Positions 1 to 9,329 of a stretch of DNA of 64,000 bases are shown here, piece after piece. Position numbers and translations under genes: made by a program. Positions within the stretch are counted from its first letter, which is position 1. Every line of letters starts with the position of its first letter. The notes under the pieces were generated by a model. That model was not told the origin of the DNA. It searched no databases and worked only from the letters and a program-made list of their open reading frames with translations. Where the stretch lies: the NCBI RefSeq assembly GCF_010686685.1, contig NZ_JAAGWD010000003.1, forward strand, positions 310,001 through 374,000, written 5' to 3'. This DNA is from Pontibacter burrus (GTDB taxonomy: Bacteria > Bacteroidota > Bacteroidia > Cytophagales > Hymenobacteraceae).

Positions 1-42
1 CCTAACCCCTAGACGAACGGACCATTCTGTCGTATTGTGGTG

Positions 43-73
43 CAAAGATAGGAGTGGGATTTTAAACTGCAAA
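43..73 (-). promoter_or_regulatory. Bacteroidota-type promoter for a gene beyond the left edge
   Basis: On the minus strand the sequence reads TTTG, 19 bases, then TATCTTTG. This is an exact match to the primary sigma (SigABfr) consensus of Bacteroidota, TTTG-N19-TANNTTTG. It points left, so the gene it serves lies outside the window. Confidence 0.6.
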
Positions 74-130
74 TAGGCTAATCTAAATTTTTGCGTACTA
101 AACTATAAGCAGCTGCAAATCAGGTATAAA

Positions 131-162
131 AAATTACCTACTTTACGATAAGTAGGTAATTT
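131..162. terminator. Intrinsic terminator, bidirectional
   Basis: A perfect 13-bp stem (AAATTACCTACTT at 131-143 with AAGTAGGTAATTT at 150-162) closes a 6-base loop. It lies just past the stop codon of the ABC permease at 179. Confidence 0.75.
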
Positions 163-178
163 AAATCAGAAACAATAG

Positions 179-2581
179 TTATTCGCTTTTTAAAGATACT
201 ACCGGATTAGCCATTGCGGCTTTTATGGCTTGGAAACTCATGGTAAGTAGTGCAATTAATAACGTCGCAATCCCAGCCAGAATGAATGGTGTGTAGCTAA
301 GCGTAATGCGGTATGTAAAATCCTGTAGCCACAGGTTCATTAAGTAGTAGGCAATTGGTATGGCAATTACAAAAGCGACCAATACAAGTTTTACAAATTC
401 TTTAGAGAACAATACCGTAATGCTGAAGTTTGAAGCACCTAATACTTTGCGGATACCTACTTCTTTGGTACGCTGTGCAACCATAAAGGCCACTAATCCA
501 TACAAACCAATGCAACCAATAAAGATGGCGATCAGAGAGAATACTTTGAACAACGTATTTTGCCTGGCTTCATCCTGGTAAAATTCCGCTATCGTATCAT
601 CCAGGTATTCATAGTTAAAAACATCATCCGGGTAAGCTATTTCCCATACTTTTTCTAAATGCTGCAAGGCTTCTTTCTGCTGGGTCATGTCAATTTTAGC
701 TGATAAGACACTATAGGCATCCGGGTTTTTGGTCATAATCAGCGGCTCGATGGGAGATGCCAGTGATGCCTGGTGAAAATCTGCTACTACACCAACTATA
801 GCACCTGCGTATTTTCTTTCGCCCAGCGACAAGTACTTGCCTATCGCATCTTCGGGTGTTTTAAGCCCAAGCTTGCGACGCATAGTGTCATTAATGACCA
901 TATGGTAGATCGAGTCGCTGTCAGGGTAAGGTTTGCCAGCCAGAAACTGCATATCATATAAACCAAAGTAGTATGGGTCTACAAACTTTTTGTGTGTCTG
1001 GAAATCGGCATCTTTTGCGGCATGATTGAAGTAAAAGTTACCGTAGCTGATGTTGCCGGAAGATGGGGCATCAGAGCCAAAACTTACTCCTTTGATAGCC
1101 GGGTTATTTAACAATTCCTGGCGTAGGGGCTGTATTTTATATCCTGAGTTTCGGGGTAAAGTAATAGTAACTACAGCTTCCTTATCATAGCCCAGCGATT
1201 TGTTCCGAAAGAAATTCATTTGCTCGTTTACAAGCAGTGTACAAATAATGAGCACCTGGCAAATGGTAAACTGCATCACTACCAATACCTGACGTAACGA
1301 TACGCCGCCAAATTTCTGCAAACTCATACGGCTGCGCAACGCTGTGATGGGTTGAAAATTAGACAGCACAAAGGCAGGGTAAAATCCGGCGAAAAGAGTA
1401 ACCAACAGCGTTTGAACTACCAAAAACAGCAACAGTACCTGATCATCAAGCAAGCTGAATGTAATCTTCAGGTCGAGCAGTTCATTTAAGTAAGGTAATG
1501 CCAACTCCGTGAAAATAACAGAAAGGAAAGTAGCGCACAGTACAATTAACAGGGTTTCGCACAGAAACTGAAGTACCAATTGAGAGCGGCTACTGCCCAT
1601 TACTTTTCGTACACCAACTTCTTTTGCACGCCTGATGGCCTGTGCTGTAGCAAGGTTTATAAAGTTTATACAAGCCGTAAGCAACAGCACAATGCCAACT
1701 ATAGCCATAGCTAAAATCAGTTCTTTAGCTATAGTGGTCTGGGCAAAAGCGCCAAAAAAGCTGGTGTTATAGTGTATGTCTTTTAAAGGCTGCAATAGGT
1801 ATTTCATGGTGTGGCCCGGGCTTTCACGTGCTATGTGCTGCTTCACAAATTGGTTAACCGATGCTTCAGCTGTAGTTACAGGCATTTTATCGGGTAGCAC
1901 CACAAATGTCTGGTGGTCGCTTGATAGGTTGCCCCAATCTGTTGGCAGTGTTTTACGGATTGTCTCATATGAGATCAGCATAACAAACGGGAACTCGGTA
2001 TTGCCCGGCATATCCGGCATCACAGAAACTACCTTTAGATTATACTGATTGTTGTACCTGATTACTTTGCCAACTGCATTCTGACCTGGGAAATATTTAT
2101 CTGCAAGCGACTGTGTCAGTATCGCCACATTGGGATCCGAGAATTGAGATCTTACATCTATAGGCCCTGTATTGAAATCAAAAACATCAAAAAAGCTCGG
2201 CTCTACAAACCCGATATTCTCATCAACCAGAAATTTACGGCCTGTACCCACAGCGTTTGATGGGATATTGATCTGTGCACCCATATCTCCTTTTATCTGC
2301 GTAATGGCTTCAAAGCCTAAGTTTCCGTTGCTTCGCAGGTTGGCTGCCATCGGGAAATGGGAAGCTGGTGTATTAAAATCATTAACCGGAAAAGTAACGA
2401 CCAGTCTGTAAATTTTATCAGCTTTGCTGTGAAAGTTATCGTAGCTGAGCTGATATTGTATAACCAGAAAAAGCAGGATGCTGCAGGTAATTCCCAGTGC
2501 CAGCCCGGCAATGTTCAGGATGCTGTAGCTCTTGTTGCGGAGCAGCGAGCGAAAGGCGGTGAGAAAGTAGATCTTAAACAT
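179..2581 (-). CDS. ABC transporter permease, MacB/FtsX type
   Basis: An 800-residue inner-membrane protein of the duplicated MacB_PCD-FtsX architecture common in Bacteroidota. A first membrane helix lies near residues 20-42, followed by a periplasmic domain, an FtsX helix group near 290-380, a second helix and periplasmic domain, and a final FtsX group from about 680. The FtsX signature appears twice, as EVGVRKVMGSS near residue 322 and EVGIRKVLGAS near 706. No ATPase gene is adjacent, so it must use one encoded elsewhere. Such proteins usually act as mechanotransmitters in export of peptides, lipoproteins or antimicrobials. The start codon sits in the context AAAACTATG. It diverges from an NtrC-type regulator with palindromic operators between them, which suggests regulation by that system. 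The substrate is unknown. Confidence 0.9.
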   Translation of the reverse strand: MFKIYFLTAFRSLLRNKSYSILNIAGLALGITCSILLFLVIQYQLSYDNFHSKADKIYRLVVTFPVNDFNTPASHFPMAANLRSNGNLGFEAITQIKGDMGAQINIPSNAVGTGRKFLVDENIGFVEPSFFDVFDFNTGPIDVRSQFSDPNVAILTQSLADKYFPGQNAVGKVIRYNNQYNLKVVSVMPDMPGNTEFPFVMLISYETIRKTLPTDWGNLSSDHQTFVVLPDKMPVTTAEASVNQFVKQHIARESPGHTMKYLLQPLKDIHYNTSFFGAFAQTTIAKELILAMAIVGIVLLLTACINFINLATAQAIRRAKEVGVRKVMGSSRSQLVLQFLCETLLIVLCATFLSVIFTELALPYLNELLDLKITFSLLDDQVLLLFLVVQTLLVTLFAGFYPAFVLSNFQPITALRSRMSLQKFGGVSLRQVLVVMQFTICQVLIICTLLVNEQMNFFRNKSLGYDKEAVVTITLPRNSGYKIQPLRQELLNNPAIKGVSFGSDAPSSGNISYGNFYFNHAAKDADFQTHKKFVDPYYFGLYDMQFLAGKPYPDSDSIYHMVINDTMRRKLGLKTPEDAIGKYLSLGERKYAGAIVGVVADFHQASLASPIEPLIMTKNPDAYSVLSAKIDMTQQKEALQHLEKVWEIAYPDDVFNYEYLDDTIAEFYQDEARQNTLFKVFSLIAIFIGCIGLYGLVAFMVAQRTKEVGIRKVLGASNFSITVLFSKEFVKLVLVAFVIAIPIAYYLMNLWLQDFTYRITLSYTPFILAGIATLLIALLTMSFQAIKAAMANPVVSLKSE

Positions 2582-2699
2582 AGTTTTATAGTTTGAGAGC
2601 GAGGTTAATGGCTAAATTGTTGAATTGTTAATTGTTTGAAATTGTGCTTTCAGTGATGAAATAAAATCCTGAAAATCCATAGACCCTGTAGCTGACAAT

Positions 2700-2715
2700 G
2701 CCAAGCTGTGTGCCA
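2700..2715 (-). promoter_or_regulatory. Possible sigma-54 promoter of the ABC permease
   Basis: On the minus strand TGGCAC is followed by ACAGC and TTGG. The -24 half is a perfect match to the sigma-54 consensus, but the -12 half has TTGG where TTGC is expected. It lies about 120 bases before the permease start and about 55 bases from the nearer operator, a plausible geometry for activation by the neighbouring NtrC-type protein. The imperfect -12 half keeps confidence low. Confidence 0.3.
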
Positions 2716-2768
2716 AAACTACAAAAGCCGCTTTATACAGTAATTTCCTAAACTATAGTTCAGAACAC

Positions 2769-2805
2769 TGTCCACCCGTGGACACTTTTTGTCCATGCAT
2801 GGACA
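2769..2805. promoter_or_regulatory. Tandem palindromic operators, probable enhancer sites
   Basis: TGTCCAC-CC-GTGGACA (2769-2784) and TGTCCAT-GC-ATGGACA (2790-2805) are two perfect inverted repeats sharing the half-site TGTCCA/TGGACA. Their centres are 21 bp apart, two helical turns, so two dimers would sit on the same DNA face. They fall in the 322-bp spacer between the permease and the regulator. The rest of this spacer holds a degenerate AATCC-type repeat near 2665-2690 and an exact AACTATAGTT near 2752. Confidence 0.7.
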
Positions 2806-2903
2806 GCAGGTACTACTTTTTCCGGTAAATTTCCCATAAATTACATAAGTATAAGCCTGGCACAATATTTTACTGTGACCTGTAAACTATAATCCCGCCA
2901 ACT

Positions 2904-4289
2904 ATGGAAAATAACCTGGGCCGCATCCTGGTAATCGACGATAACGAAGATGTGCTTTTCTCTGCAAAAATGCTGCTGCGCAAATATGCCAAAGAAGTAG
3001 TGATGGAGAAGAACCCAAAGAAGATCCCGTTTCTGATGAACAATGAAGAGTTCGATATCATTTTGCTTGATATGAACTATAGCCAGGACATTACCAGCGG
3101 ACAGGAAGGTTTTTATTGGCTGCAGGAAATTCTGAAATATGATCCGTCGGCGGTGGTAATTATGATCACAGCCTTCGGTGATGTGGAAATGGCCGTGCGT
3201 GCCGTAAAAGAAGGCGCCACCGACTTTGTGCTGAAACCATGGCAGAATGAGAAACTGATCGCGACACTTTCGGCGGCTGCAAAGCTGCGTAACTCTTACA
3301 AGGAAGTAAGCCAGCTGAAAGAAGTTAACCGCACCCTTTCGGCAGAGCTCAATTCGTCGCCAGATATCATTACGGGCACGAGCCAGCCGATGCAGCAGCT
3401 GTTTTCGATCATAGATAAGGTCGCTAAAACCGATGCCGATGTACTGCTGCTGGGCGAGAACGGAACCGGTAAAGAAGTAATTGCCCGCACCATACACCAG
3501 CGTTCGTCGCGGGCCGATAAAGTGTTTGTAACCGTGGATATGGGTGCCATTACAGAATCGTTGTTCGAGAGCGAGTTGTTTGGTCACAAAAAAGGCGCTT
3601 TTACCGATGCAAAGGAAGACAGAATTGGTAGGATAGAAGCTGCAAACGGCGGCACATTATTCCTGGATGAAATCGGCAACTTGTCGCTGGCGATGCAGGC
3701 AAAATTACTGACCGTATTACAGCGCCGCGAAGTGATACGCGTGGGAACCAACAAACCAATACCTGTAAACGTGCGCTTGATCTGTGCCACTAATATGCCT
3801 CTAAAAGAAATGGTGCAGCGCAACGAGTTCCGCCAGGATTTGCTGTACCGCATTAATACCGTGGAGTTGAACCTGCCACCTTTGCGAAACAGATTAGATG
3901 ATATTCCGCTATTTGCTGAGCATTTCTTAAGCATCTACGCACGTAAGTACAAGCAGCCTTTAAAAAGATTATCCGATCCCGGTTTGGCCAAACTGCGCCG
4001 CTATAGTTGGCCGGGCAATGTGCGAGAACTCCAGCACGTGCTGGAGCGGGCATCCATTATGAGCGACAACCGCGAACTGCAGGCTGATGATTTCTTTTTC
4101 CTGACAGAATCTGAAATACCACAAACTATAGCTACCCCTGCAAACGATGCTGTGAAGCTGGATGACCTGGAGCGCGATGCCGTGCAAAGGGCACTGGATA
4201 AACACGACGGTAACATTTCGAAAGCGGCTAAGGAACTGGGCTTATCGCGCGGGGCTTTGTACCGAAGACTTGAGAAATATGAGCTTTAG
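2904..4289 (+). CDS. Sigma-54-dependent NtrC-family response regulator
   Basis: 461 residues with three domains. The receiver (1-125) has acidic residues D12/D13, phosphoacceptor D56, T89 and K111. The AAA+ domain has Walker A GENGTGKE (184-191), the sigma-54 contact loop GAFTDA (231-236) and Walker B acidic pair D255/E256. The last 40 residues form a Fis-type helix-turn-helix. It should activate RNA polymerase holding RpoN, using ATP. The intact GAFTDA loop supports true sigma-54 dependence. The gene overlaps the following kinase gene by 11 bases, so the two are co-expressed. Likely targets are the tandem operators just upstream and the divergent ABC permease. Confidence 0.95.
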   Translation: MENNLGRILVIDDNEDVLFSAKMLLRKYAKEVVMEKNPKKIPFLMNNEEFDIILLDMNYSQDITSGQEGFYWLQEILKYDPSAVVIMITAFGDVEMAVRAVKEGATDFVLKPWQNEKLIATLSAAAKLRNSYKEVSQLKEVNRTLSAELNSSPDIITGTSQPMQQLFSIIDKVAKTDADVLLLGENGTGKEVIARTIHQRSSRADKVFVTVDMGAITESLFESELFGHKKGAFTDAKEDRIGRIEAANGGTLFLDEIGNLSLAMQAKLLTVLQRREVIRVGTNKPIPVNVRLICATNMPLKEMVQRNEFRQDLLYRINTVELNLPPLRNRLDDIPLFAEHFLSIYARKYKQPLKRLSDPGLAKLRRYSWPGNVRELQHVLERASIMSDNRELQADDFFFLTESEIPQTIATPANDAVKLDDLERDAVQRALDKHDGNISKAAKELGLSRGALYRRLEKYEL

Positions 4290-5634
4290 GAACTATAGAT
4301 TGCAGGTGCTGGTGCGCCTGCTGGTGCTGGCAGCTACAATTTATGCGCTGGCTATAGTTGGCTTTTCCGAAGCCTACCGAAGCACTTTTATTGGTTTGCT
4401 GGCTCTGGTGCTGTTACAGATTATTCTGCTGGTGCATTATCACGAGCGGACTAACAAGCAGTTTCTCAGGTTTCTCAACTCTATTAAGTACGACGATTTT
4501 ACTGAGCAATTTAATGTAAACGGCGAAGGCAAAACCCAGCAGCAATTGGCCGGACAGCTGAACGAAGTAATGGAGAAGTTCAGGGAAGTGCGCGCCGAAA
4601 AGGAAGCACATCTGCATTATTTCGAAGTAATTGTGCAGCACATTGGCATTGGTATAATCACGTACAAAGCCAACGGCGAGATTCTGATGCTGAATAATGC
4701 CGCCAAAAAACTGGTGCACCTGGGCCAGGCCAGCAACATCAGCGACCTGCAGAAAGTAAGTCCGGAACTGGCGCTTGGGTTGCAGCAACTGGAGCATGGC
4801 GATAAGGTACTGGTGCCGGTAAGGCGTGGTGGCGAACAGGCCAATTTAACGGTTCATGTCATTGAGCTATCCTTGCTTGGTGATCGGGTACGGCTGGCCT
4901 CTATCCAGAACATTCAGCGCGAACTGGAAGAGAAGGAAATGGAAGCGTGGCACAACCTGATCAAAGTGCTTACACATGAGATCATGAATTCTGTAACGCC
5001 GATCTCATCGCTCTCTGCCAGCGCATCCGAAGAGATCAGCAGCTACACTGATACAGAAGCCGAAGAAGTAACTATACTGCGCGAAGAGCTGGATGATGTG
5101 GGCCGCTGCCTGCAAACCATTAGCCGCCGTTCTGACAGCCTTATTAAATTTGTGAACGACTTCCGCAACCTGACTACCATCTCGGTACCGCAGAAAACGG
5201 TGTTTAAAGTAGGGGAGCTGTTCCGCGAAATTCAGATGCTGATGCGCGAGCAACTCGCAGTTAAACACGTGCAGCTTAAAATCGAAATTCCATCTGACGA
5301 CATCCTGCTTTCGGCGGACCGGGGCATGGTGGAGCAGGTGCTGATAAACCTGGTGAAAAACGCCACGGAAGCTTTGCACGAGAGAGAGAACGCAACTATA
5401 AAACTACAGGCTTACCTGGATGACCGCAGCCGTGCCCGCCTTATAGTTTGCGACAACGGCCACGGCATGACCGAAGAAGCCATGCAGAAGATTTTCATCC
5501 CGTTTTACTCCACCAAAAAAACAGGATCCGGCATCGGCCTGAGTTTATCACGGCAGATCATGCGCCTGCATCAGGGTAATATTTCTGTTAACTCTACCCT
5601 CGGCGAAGGCACAGTTTTTACGCTTAGCTTTTAG
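4279..5634 (+). CDS. Sensor histidine kinase, NtrB-like
   Basis: 451 residues from the ATG at 4279; a longer frame starting at 4162 would run through the regulator gene and is rejected. Two membrane helices lie in the first 60 residues with almost no loop between them, so there is no large periplasmic sensor. A PAS-like region follows (about 105-210). The H-box is HEIMNS with the phosphorylated His at residue 233. The N-box LVKNATEAL lies near 358, and glycine-rich ATP motifs DNGHGM and GSGIGLSLS follow. It is the partner of the preceding regulator, overlapping it by 11 bases. A helix pair without an external domain suggests sensing of membrane state or an intracellular signal. Confidence 0.93.
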   Translation: MSFRNYRLQVLVRLLVLAATIYALAIVGFSEAYRSTFIGLLALVLLQIILLVHYHERTNKQFLRFLNSIKYDDFTEQFNVNGEGKTQQQLAGQLNEVMEKFREVRAEKEAHLHYFEVIVQHIGIGIITYKANGEILMLNNAAKKLVHLGQASNISDLQKVSPELALGLQQLEHGDKVLVPVRRGGEQANLTVHVIELSLLGDRVRLASIQNIQRELEEKEMEAWHNLIKVLTHEIMNSVTPISSLSASASEEISSYTDTEAEEVTILREELDDVGRCLQTISRRSDSLIKFVNDFRNLTTISVPQKTVFKVGELFREIQMLMREQLAVKHVQLKIEIPSDDILLSADRGMVEQVLINLVKNATEALHERENATIKLQAYLDDRSRARLIVCDNGHGMTEEAMQKIFIPFYSTKKTGSGIGLSLSRQIMRLHQGNISVNSTLGEGTVFTLSF

Positions 5635-5688
5635 GGTTGGCTATAGTTCTGCGCATCTGCGTATAGTTGGTTATAAACCAGCACAACC

Positions 5689-6129
5689 ATGAGCAGAACC
5701 GTAACCGTTAGCGCCGAAGAACCCAATGGCTTTGTAGCCAATATCCGGATGGGTGAGCAGGATTTTGTAATTGATGAAAGCGGAATAGGACAGGGGATTG
5801 ATACCGGCCCTACGCCCTACGACTATATTCTGAGTGCGCTTGGTGCCTGCACCGTCATTACCCTGCACATGTATGCCAAGCGCAAGCAGTGGCCTTTGCA
5901 ACGCGCCGAAGTTACCCTGGTGCACGAACGTGTTTACAGTGCCGACTGCGAACATTGCGACGATAAAGCTGCCAAAATATCCCAGATCACAAAAAAGCTG
6001 AAACTGATAGGCAACCTGACACATGAGCAGCGCCTGCGCCTCGAGATTATTTCCTCTAAATGTCCGGTCCAGAAAACGCTGCAAGCCGGTATAGTGATTC
6101 AGACCGAACTGGAATCCGAAAGCCTATAG
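5689..6129 (+). CDS. OsmC/Ohr-family peroxidase-like protein
   Basis: 146 residues, the usual OsmC-family length. The two conserved cysteines are C54 in GACT and C125 in SSKCPVQKTL, as expected for thiol-dependent reduction of organic hydroperoxides. The sequence resembles the YhfA/OsmC-like branch more than classical Ohr. It starts 54 bases after the kinase, with AACTATAG-type sequence in the gap and no obvious terminator, so it may belong to the same transcript. Confidence 0.88.
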   Translation: MSRTVTVSAEEPNGFVANIRMGEQDFVIDESGIGQGIDTGPTPYDYILSALGACTVITLHMYAKRKQWPLQRAEVTLVHERVYSADCEHCDDKAAKISQITKKLKLIGNLTHEQRLRLEIISSKCPVQKTLQAGIVIQTELESESL

Positions 6130-6325
6130 TTTGCATCTCCTACTGATTTAGGTATATTCGTAAACTATAACCTTTCTCTCTTTTATCATTTTTATAGGAA
6201 TCTTGTTAGATAGGAAGATGACTGTTGCTACCGTCGGAGAGAGGTGGAAGCAGTAGTTCAGAAAAGAATTTTGGGCAAGCATGGCTTCAACACTTTACCC
6301 ACGCTTATCTCATTTAAACCGATTT

Positions 6326-7633
6326 ATGTTTAGACGATCGATCACCACTTTTATACTTGGCCTTACTTTGCTTTCTGGCTGCGTGCCACTGGAAGAGCAG
6401 GCACAGGGTAGCAGCTCCGGTCAGCAAAATCAGCTCCGTTACGAAGACTACATTTACAACGAAAGCATAAAATCGGTACAGTGCTATGTAGCCACCGGTG
6501 TGCCCGACGAAGTGCTAGAACCGGCTGTAACATCTTTACAACAGGGAAGGCCCATTGTACTCGAGTTCGACAGGATAAATGCAGGTCCGCAACGCCTGGT
6601 GGCCAAACTCACCCACTGCAACTATAACTGGACACCTTCCAACCTGAATGAGACACAATACCTGAACGATTTCAACGAGTTTTTTATAACCGATGTGCAG
6701 AATTCGGTGAACACGCGCGTGCCGTATGTGCACTACCGCTTCAGGTTGCCACAGGTAAAAATGAGCGGAAACTACCTGCTGGAAGTGCGCGAAGAAGGTG
6801 GAAACCTGTTGCTTACACGCCGCATTCTGGTGTACCAGAACCTGACCACTGTCACGGCAAAGCTGGGCTTACCAGCAGGGCCATCGGGCCGCGAAACGCG
6901 CCAGCCTGTTGAGTTTAACGTGTTTTATAAAGACTACGAGCTGGTAAATCCGGCCATGGAAGTAAAGGCCGTGCTGCGCCAGAACCACCGCTGGGACAAC
7001 GCCAAATTCATACCTTCGCCAACCTTTGTGCGCGACCACCTCAAACGGCTGGAGTATGTGTTCTTCGAGCCGAAAGACAATTTTCTGGGCCTGGCAGAGT
7101 ACCGCCCTTTTGATACCCGTAGCGTGCGCTATAACGGCATTGGTGTAAGCAGCGTGAACCAGGAAGCCAACCCGGTAGAAGTGTTTCTGCAGATAGATAA
7201 AAACCGCTCTACCGAAGTGTATAGCCAGGACCCGGACCTGAACGGCAAAATGCTTTTTAATAACCGCGAGTATGGTAACGGGGCAGTAAATGCAGACTAT
7301 ACCTGGGTAGATTTTGAGCTGAAAGCCCTGGAAGAACCAACAGGACAGGTTTATATTTTAGGTGCCCTCACCGACTGGAAAATTACTCCTGAAGCCCTCA
7401 TGCACTATAACCCAGAACAACAGGCTTACAACGGAAAGTTGCTTTTAAAACAGGGCTACTACAATTACCAGTACGTGCTGCAAAGAGGCAGTGCCATAGA
7501 CTATAGTTACTACGAAGGCAGTCATTTCCAGACCGAAAACACCTACGACATCCTGATCTACTACCGCCCGCCCGGCTCCCGCGCTGATCTGCTGATCGGC
7601 TACGAAGAGATTTTGTTTAATAGGAGGAGATAG
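6326..7633 (+). CDS. DUF5103 lipoprotein, type IX secretion plug protein
   Basis: 435 residues from the ATG at 6326, chosen because it places a lipoprotein signal (hydrophobic stretch then LLSGC) at the N-terminus; an ATG at 6281 in frame would add 15 residues before it. The protein matches the DUF5103 family, known as the T9SS plug protein that associates with the SprA translocon. Typical stretches are HCNYNW, YVHYRF and the C-terminal ILIYYRPPGSRADLLIGYE. It would act at the outer membrane as part of protein export and gliding machinery. It is apparently a single gene. Confidence 0.85.
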   Translation: MFRRSITTFILGLTLLSGCVPLEEQAQGSSSGQQNQLRYEDYIYNESIKSVQCYVATGVPDEVLEPAVTSLQQGRPIVLEFDRINAGPQRLVAKLTHCNYNWTPSNLNETQYLNDFNEFFITDVQNSVNTRVPYVHYRFRLPQVKMSGNYLLEVREEGGNLLLTRRILVYQNLTTVTAKLGLPAGPSGRETRQPVEFNVFYKDYELVNPAMEVKAVLRQNHRWDNAKFIPSPTFVRDHLKRLEYVFFEPKDNFLGLAEYRPFDTRSVRYNGIGVSSVNQEANPVEVFLQIDKNRSTEVYSQDPDLNGKMLFNNREYGNGAVNADYTWVDFELKALEEPTGQVYILGALTDWKITPEALMHYNPEQQAYNGKLLLKQGYYNYQYVLQRGSAIDYSYYEGSHFQTENTYDILIYYRPPGSRADLLIGYEEILFNRRR

Positions 7634-7736
7634 GTAATGTAATTTATATTATTGTGAAAATATAAGTTTACTTACGATGATACCTTAAGTTACGTATAAT
7701 TAAAGTTGAGCTTAAACGAAGAAAATAATACCTCAT

Positions 7737-8420
7737 ATGTCTTTGGTCACCTTAATTGGTACTTGCCATCAACCCAATGGCATGTGCAACTCTAATGAAT
7801 TGTACAATATTATACTGCAAATCAACCCTGATGTAATTTTTGAGGAAATCCCTCAAAGAAAATTTAATTTTATTTATCAGGGTGAAACCCGCGATTCGCT
7901 AGAGACTTTTACGATCAAGAGAGTATTGAAAAGCAAGCCTATTTTGCATATACCGGTTGACATGGACATTGATAGTATAAGTGAGATTGGCTTGAGAAAT
8001 GATTATGGTGTTATTTATAACCTAATTCGAGAGCACAGTGAAGAGTATTGCAAATTATTATCCAAATTCGCTTATATGGCCGATCAAATAGGTTTTCCTT
8101 TTTTGAACAGCGCTCAAGGTATTGATTTATCTGAACGTATGAAAGCACTTGAATTAGCAGTTCTAACACAATTAAAAGATGATATTGCTCTTGAAGTTTA
8201 TAAAATATGGTTAGACTTTAATGATATGCGCGTAGATACTATGATAGCTAATATTTATAGTTATGCTTCTGTTCACAGTTTTAAAAATGCATTATTCTTT
8301 GTTGGTGCAGAGCATCGAAAGCCCATAATTGATAAAGTCTCAAATGGAGAACTAAAAAATGGTTCAACTATTATATGGGAATTTAACCACTTTAAGACTC
8401 GCGAAATGACCATGAATTAG
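7737..8420 (+). CDS. TraB/Tiki-like domain protein, function unknown
   Basis: 227 residues, no signal peptide. The N-terminus LIGTCHQ, the pair EE in DVIFEEIP near residue 36, and VGAEHRKPI near 200 recall the GxxH, Glu and GxxHR motifs of the TraB/PrgY/Tiki superfamily, which includes metalloproteases and pheromone-inhibition proteins. This is a motif-level resemblance only. The gene and its flanks are clearly richer in A+T than the neighbours and lack the AACTATAG motif that is dense around them, consistent with recent acquisition. It stands alone, with about 100 bases on either side. Confidence 0.55.
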   Translation: MSLVTLIGTCHQPNGMCNSNELYNIILQINPDVIFEEIPQRKFNFIYQGETRDSLETFTIKRVLKSKPILHIPVDMDIDSISEIGLRNDYGVIYNLIREHSEEYCKLLSKFAYMADQIGFPFLNSAQGIDLSERMKALELAVLTQLKDDIALEVYKIWLDFNDMRVDTMIANIYSYASVHSFKNALFFVGAEHRKPIIDKVSNGELKNGSTIIWEFNHFKTREMTMN

Positions 8421-8522
8421 ATTTGTATTGTACCCATTTATTCTTATGACTTTGCAGAGATAACTGAAGGGCAGACTAAATAATAAATAGTTATAAAATA
8501 CTCCCTTCAAATAACAAACTAT

Positions 8523-9152
8523 ATGTCCAACATACAGAAAGCCTACGACAGTTGGGCAGAACAATACGATACCAACCATAACCGAACGCGCGACCTGGAA
8601 GGAGAGGTGCTGCGCTCGACACTGTCAACTATAGAATTTAACCGTGTGCTGGAGATTGGTTGTGGAACCGGCAAGAATACTGTCTGGCTTCAGGAAAAAG
8701 CGGCGCATGTTACAGCAGTAGATTTTTCGGATGAAATGCTGGCAAAGGCGAAGCAGAAAGTAACCTCAGAAAAGGTGCAGTTTAAACAAGCTGACATCAA
8801 TAAAGGCTGGATCTTTACAGAAGGAACTTACGATCTGGTAACTTTCAGTCTGGTGCTGGAGCACATCGAGCATCTGGGTCATATCTTTAAACAGGCTGCA
8901 GCTGCCCTTGTTTCAGGAGGTTTTGTTTACATCGGAGAGCTGCATCCATTTAAGCAATACGCAGGCACTAAAGCGCGCTTCGATACAGCTGAAGGCCGAC
9001 AGGTACTGGAATGTTACACCCACAACATCTCAGACTTCACACAAGCTGCCAAGCAACACGGTTTTATAGTTGTCGACATCAATGAATATTTCGATAACGA
9101 CGACCGAACCCAAATCCCCAGAATTCTGTCGCTATTACTGCAAAAGGTATAG
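8523..9152 (+). CDS. SAM-dependent class I methyltransferase
   Basis: 209 residues. Motif I is VLEIGCGTGKNT near residue 40, followed by an acidic VTAVDFS that binds the ribose of S-adenosylmethionine, then QADIN, and LVLEHIEH as motif IV. It resembles UbiE/Methyltransf_11 proteins of unknown substrate. The start lies in the context AAACTATATG. Composition returns to that of the housekeeping genes, in contrast to the gene before it. Confidence 0.85.
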   Translation: MSNIQKAYDSWAEQYDTNHNRTRDLEGEVLRSTLSTIEFNRVLEIGCGTGKNTVWLQEKAAHVTAVDFSDEMLAKAKQKVTSEKVQFKQADINKGWIFTEGTYDLVTFSLVLEHIEHLGHIFKQAAAALVSGGFVYIGELHPFKQYAGTKARFDTAEGRQVLECYTHNISDFTQAAKQHGFIVVDINEYFDNDDRTQIPRILSLLLQKV

Positions 9153-9240
9153 AAACATGGCAAGCCCATTAGAGCAAGCGTAGTAACAAGAAACTATAGC
9201 TTCACATAACTAGCTAGAGGTGTATGTTATAGCCAAATTC

Positions 9241-9279
9241 TGCAAATCCGTTAATCCTGTAAATCCTGATACTGACAAA
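9241..9279. repeat. AATCCTG periodic dispersed repeat
   Basis: AAATCCGTTAATCCTGTAA and the following bases carry three AATCC units spaced about 10 bases apart, ending in a GACAAAC tail. Similar stretches occur near 2665, 19889 and 49088 in the window, all in spacers. Confidence 0.6.
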
Positions 9280-9280
9280 C

Positions 9281-9309
9281 AAAAAGGGCAACTATAAAGC
9301 TGCCCTTTT
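9281..9309 (-). terminator. Intrinsic terminator of ychF
   Basis: AAAAAGGGCA (9281-9290) pairs with TGCCCTTTT (9301-9309) across a 10-base loop. On the minus strand the stem is followed by a T run, just past the ychF stop. Confidence 0.75.
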
Positions 9310-9329
9310 CTATATCCTTAAACTATAAA

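Noticed and set aside
2820..2860. Possible sigma-54 promoter for the regulator gene (TGGCACAATATTTTAC)
   Set aside because: The -24 half fits, but the -12 half lacks the GC pair, so it was left out of the feature list.
2841..3587. Long minus-strand frame opposite the NtrC-type gene
   Set aside because: It is antisense to a gene with all family motifs and has no recognisable domain or plausible start.
4162..4278. Longer start for the histidine kinase
   Set aside because: It would run 117 bases further inside the regulator gene. The ATG at 4279 gives a normal kinase N-terminus and an 11-base overlap.
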